A stretch of 16,998 nt of DNA. It comes from Deltaproteobacteria bacterium (lineage in GTDB: Bacteria > Desulfobacterota > Binatia > UBA9968). Position 1 is the stretch's first letter. Each line of letters opens with the position of its first letter. Under the pieces are notes generated by a model, which saw only the letters and a program-made list of their open reading frames with translations, had not been told where the DNA came from and did no database searches. Below, one piece after another: positions 15,633 to 16,998 of this stretch. The stretch lies in assembly GCA_023250495.1 (NCBI GenBank), contig JAHFAP010000040.1, positions 1-16,998 on the forward strand. Direction: 5' to 3'. The translations under genes were made by a program, and so were the position numbers.

Positions 15633-16569
15633 TTGGGCAGCTTTCACTCCCACACGGAGATGGCGCCGATGACGATCGGATGTGACCGGCAGATAACTGA
15701 AGAGAGGCGACGGGCTCTCGCACACTACCTGACCGCGAACGTCCTTGCTGCTGAGTTCATCTGTCCTCAATATCGCGAATGCAGATCGTCGCACGCCGAG
15801 AAATTCTACGAGGGTCAACTTCACCACGTCGGGCGGTTCTACGACCTTCGGTTCGACGGGTTGCCCCTTCGGGTAGTCATCGTGGGGCAGGAGTATGGAC
15901 ACGCGCCTTCTCGAGTCGACTCCCAAGCCCGGTACGACATGATCCTCAGTTCGGGCCTCGACTGCAGGTTCAAGGCAGAATCCGGCTACGAGGCCCGGAA
16001 TCCTCACATGCGCGGGACCACGAATGTCCTTCGGCTACTCTTCGGTGTTCCGCTCGGTACTGACCACGATTCGGAATTCATGATGATCGACGGCGAGCGG
16101 GTTCAACTCTTCGATGGATTCGCTCTCGTCAACTACTTGCTGTGTTCGGCCGTTGCCAATGACGACAAGGCCCGGGGCATGGCGACACCGATGATGATGA
16201 AGAACTGTCAGGCGCACTTTCGAGAGGCGATACGCATTCTTGAGCCCTCGGTCATCGTGGTTCAAGGGAAGACGTTCTGGGAATGGGTCAGTGGCGCCTT
16301 CGACTCGGTCAGGCAGCACGCGGATCAGGTATACCGCGCCACGCTGGAGCCGACTCAAATCTTGGTGGCTGTCTTCACCCACCCGAGCTCCCGCTTCCCG
16401 CACAACTGGGGCGCCAATGATCGGACGCCATACCTGCTCGAAACCGTAGCGCCCTCGATCGCGAGCATTCGCGAACAGTTGCTGGGTGTCCGGTGAAAAC
16501 CGACTGCCCAACTACACGCTGCACCGGACCGGGGCTCGCGTTGCTCGCTCCGGCCGGTGAGCGCGGGCG
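15633..16569 (+). mobile_element. Integron-type gene cassette (937 bp) with one gene
   Basis: The left boundary is the core GTTGGGC (15632-15638), so the cassette begins with TTGGGC. The right boundary is inside GTTAGGC (16569-16575). The inner box near the right end is GCCCAAC (16506-16512). When the cassette is circular, its last G joins its own first TTGGGC to give GTTGGGC, the exact complement of GCCCAAC. That match between two ends more than 900 bp apart is what a real cassette predicts. Inside is a single gene in the standard orientation, ending nine bases before the attC. No integrase is visible, so the segment is either a lone insertion or the edge of an array lacking the integrase in view. 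Confidence 0.8.
15669..16496 (+). CDS. Divergent uracil-DNA-glycosylase-superfamily protein with Fe-S cysteines (cassette gene)
   Basis: Numbering from ATG 15669 (275 residues). LRVVIVGQEYG (GQEYG at 73-77) matches motif 1 of the UDG superfamily (usually GQDPG). THPSSRFPHNWG (HPSSR at 238-242) matches motif 2. Between them, VNYLLC (Cys159) and NCQAHFREAIRILEPSVIVVQG (Cys180) align with the third and fourth cluster cysteines and the following helix-strand of family 4 enzymes; Cys32 and Cys38 (CPQYREC) would supply the first two. The protein is therefore probably a [4Fe-4S] glycosylase-like enzyme. The aspartate of GQDP is Glu here, so activity and substrate are uncertain. The frame also has a TTG at 15633 and ATG at 15660, but GGAG at 15656-15659 best serves 15669. 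It is the only gene in its cassette; the role is unknown, and DNA repair or anti-phage defence are possibilities. Confidence 0.7.
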   Translation: MTIGCDRQITEERRRALAHYLTANVLAAEFICPQYRECRSSHAEKFYEGQLHHVGRFYDLRFDGLPLRVVIVGQEYGHAPSRVDSQARYDMILSSGLDCRFKAESGYEARNPHMRGTTNVLRLLFGVPLGTDHDSEFMMIDGERVQLFDGFALVNYLLCSAVANDDKARGMATPMMMKNCQAHFREAIRILEPSVIVVQGKTFWEWVSGAFDSVRQHADQVYRATLEPTQILVAVFTHPSSRFPHNWGANDRTPYLLETVAPSIASIREQLLGVR

Positions 16570-16575
16570 TTAGGC
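16506..16575 (+). other. attC recombination site (70 bp)
   Basis: R'' is GCCCAAC (16506-16512) and R' is GTTAGGC (16569-16575), both matching the RYYYAAC / GTTRRRY consensus. Between them CGCT (16517-16520), CACCGG (16522-16527) and CCGG (16529-16532) pair with CCGG (16550-16553), CCGGTG (16554-16559) and AGCG (16560-16563). This gives a 14-bp stem with two unpaired bases, G16521 and A16528, on the same arm. Extrahelical bases on one arm are a hallmark of attC. The length lies within the known range of about 57-141 bp. Recombination would occur between G16569 and T16570. Confidence 0.85.
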
Positions 16576-16591
16576 ACAGAACGGCTGCGCT

Positions 16592-16840
16592 GTGAATAAC
16601 GAAGAAATCATTGGTGAGATCAAGCGCTACGAGGCGACACTGTCGGCGATCCTGTCACGCTTCACTCGCGACCGGGACGGAATCCGCATCGGCGATGGAG
16701 ATGACCCACTCTTGCGCCAGATAGTGCGTGAGGTCATCGATCTATTTAACGATATCCTCGGTCCGAATAGCTACTCGCACCAAATAGTCGGAGAGTTCAA
16801 TGAGGGAGTGTCAAACTACGGACTCCGGGGTCAGGCCTGA
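16592..16840 (+). CDS. Small unknown protein, probable second cassette gene
   Basis: I do not recognise this 82-residue product. It starts with GTG 22 bases after the recombination point in the attC and has no clear ribosome binding site, a frequent situation for cassette genes. It is soluble, acidic and largely helical in appearance: a charged N-terminal helix (NNEEIIGEIKRYEATLSAI), a loop with RDGIRIGDGDDP, a second helix (LRQIVREVIDLFNDIL), then SYSHQIVGEF. There is no signal peptide, membrane segment or cysteine cluster. Its place immediately after an attC indicates a cassette, but no matching inner box (GCCTAAC) appears after it before the window ends. Confidence 0.65.
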   Translation: MNNEEIIGEIKRYEATLSAILSRFTRDRDGIRIGDGDDPLLRQIVREVIDLFNDILGPNSYSHQIVGEFNEGVSNYGLRGQA

Positions 16841-16881
16841 GTTATTGACTTACGTTGTGAATCCAGGTAAGACTCGCCGAC

Positions 16882-16998
16882 ATGGCTCGGAAGCCGAGAG
16901 TTGAATTTGAACGGGCCTTTTATCACGTCATCGTTCGCGGAAACCAGCGAAGAGATATCTTCCGAGATGATCGAGATCGGATCAATTATTTAGAGCGC
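16882..16998 (+). CDS. IS200-like REP-associated transposase (RAYT), N-terminus only
   Basis: From ATG 16882 the 39 readable codons include FERAFYHVIVRGNQRRDIF, the characteristic start of the Y1/HUH transposase family (TnpA_REP type), followed by RDDRDRINYLER. The HUH motif and catalytic tyrosine would lie beyond the right edge. These proteins are single-strand nucleases linked to REP palindromes and are often domesticated. It begins 41 bases after the unknown cassette gene; no REP hairpin is visible in that gap. Confidence 0.85.
   Translation, partial: MARKPRVEFERAFYHVIVRGNQRRDIFRDDRDRINYLER

Noticed and set aside
15540..15638. A possible attC to the left of the cassette, from GCGTAAC to GTTGGGC
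   Set aside because: The left box breaks the RYYYAAC consensus and the interior shows no long stem joining the two boxes; the only hairpin (15570-15588) is short and off-centre.
16841..16881. An attC or REP palindrome between the small gene and the RAYT
   Set aside because: No RYYYAAC/GTTRRRY pair and no stem of useful length is present in these 41 bases.

Overview
This window looks like chromosomal DNA of a GC-rich, Gram-negative bacterium. It carries a complete tolQ-tolR-tolA-tolB-pal-cpoB cluster, a lipoprotein-bearing outer envelope, a bactofilin and a flavin/UbiD-type metabolism. Gene order and protein style resemble deltaproteobacteria-like or candidate-phylum lineages known mostly from metagenomes (Desulfobacterota, Binatota, NC10, Rokubacteria). 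This is an impression from gene content; no species can be read from the sequence.

Layout. From the left edge to about 7.3 kb everything is on the minus strand. An RluD-like pseudouridine synthase runs off the left edge and is preceded, in transcription order, by ribF (riboflavin kinase/FAD synthetase). Upstream of those lies the Tol-Pal operon, read tolQ, tolR, tolA, tolB, pal, cpoB. A divergent promoter region at about 7.29-7.40 kb separates tolQ from a plus-strand group: pgk, tpiA and secG, coupled by ATGA overlaps, then tRNA-Leu(GAG) and a polysaccharide flippase. A UbiD-family decarboxylase (minus) converges on the flippase. A bactofilin (plus) diverges from ubiD and converges, with only 2 nt between, on an adenine-deaminase-family gene (minus).

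The right end (about 15.4-17.0 kb) is accessory DNA. The segment 15633-16569 has the architecture of an integron-type mobile gene cassette. It starts at a GTTGGGC core, holds one gene for a divergent uracil-DNA-glycosylase-superfamily protein with an apparent [4Fe-4S] cysteine set, and ends nine bases after the stop in a 70-bp foldable attC-like site. A second, uncharacterised small gene follows directly and then the start of an IS200-like REP-associated transposase (RAYT) that leaves the window. No integron integrase is visible.

At small scale, several intergenic regions carry short tandem arrays with a 7-nt (once 9-nt) unit. Their sequences differ from place to place but their unit length is similar, and one pair of arrays forms a long imperfect hairpin between tolQ and tolR.

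Functionally, TolQRA with TolB, Pal and CpoB couples the proton gradient to outer-membrane constriction. Pgk and TpiA are central glycolysis/gluconeogenesis, and SecG is a translocon subunit. The other housekeeping genes are not obviously linked to each other.
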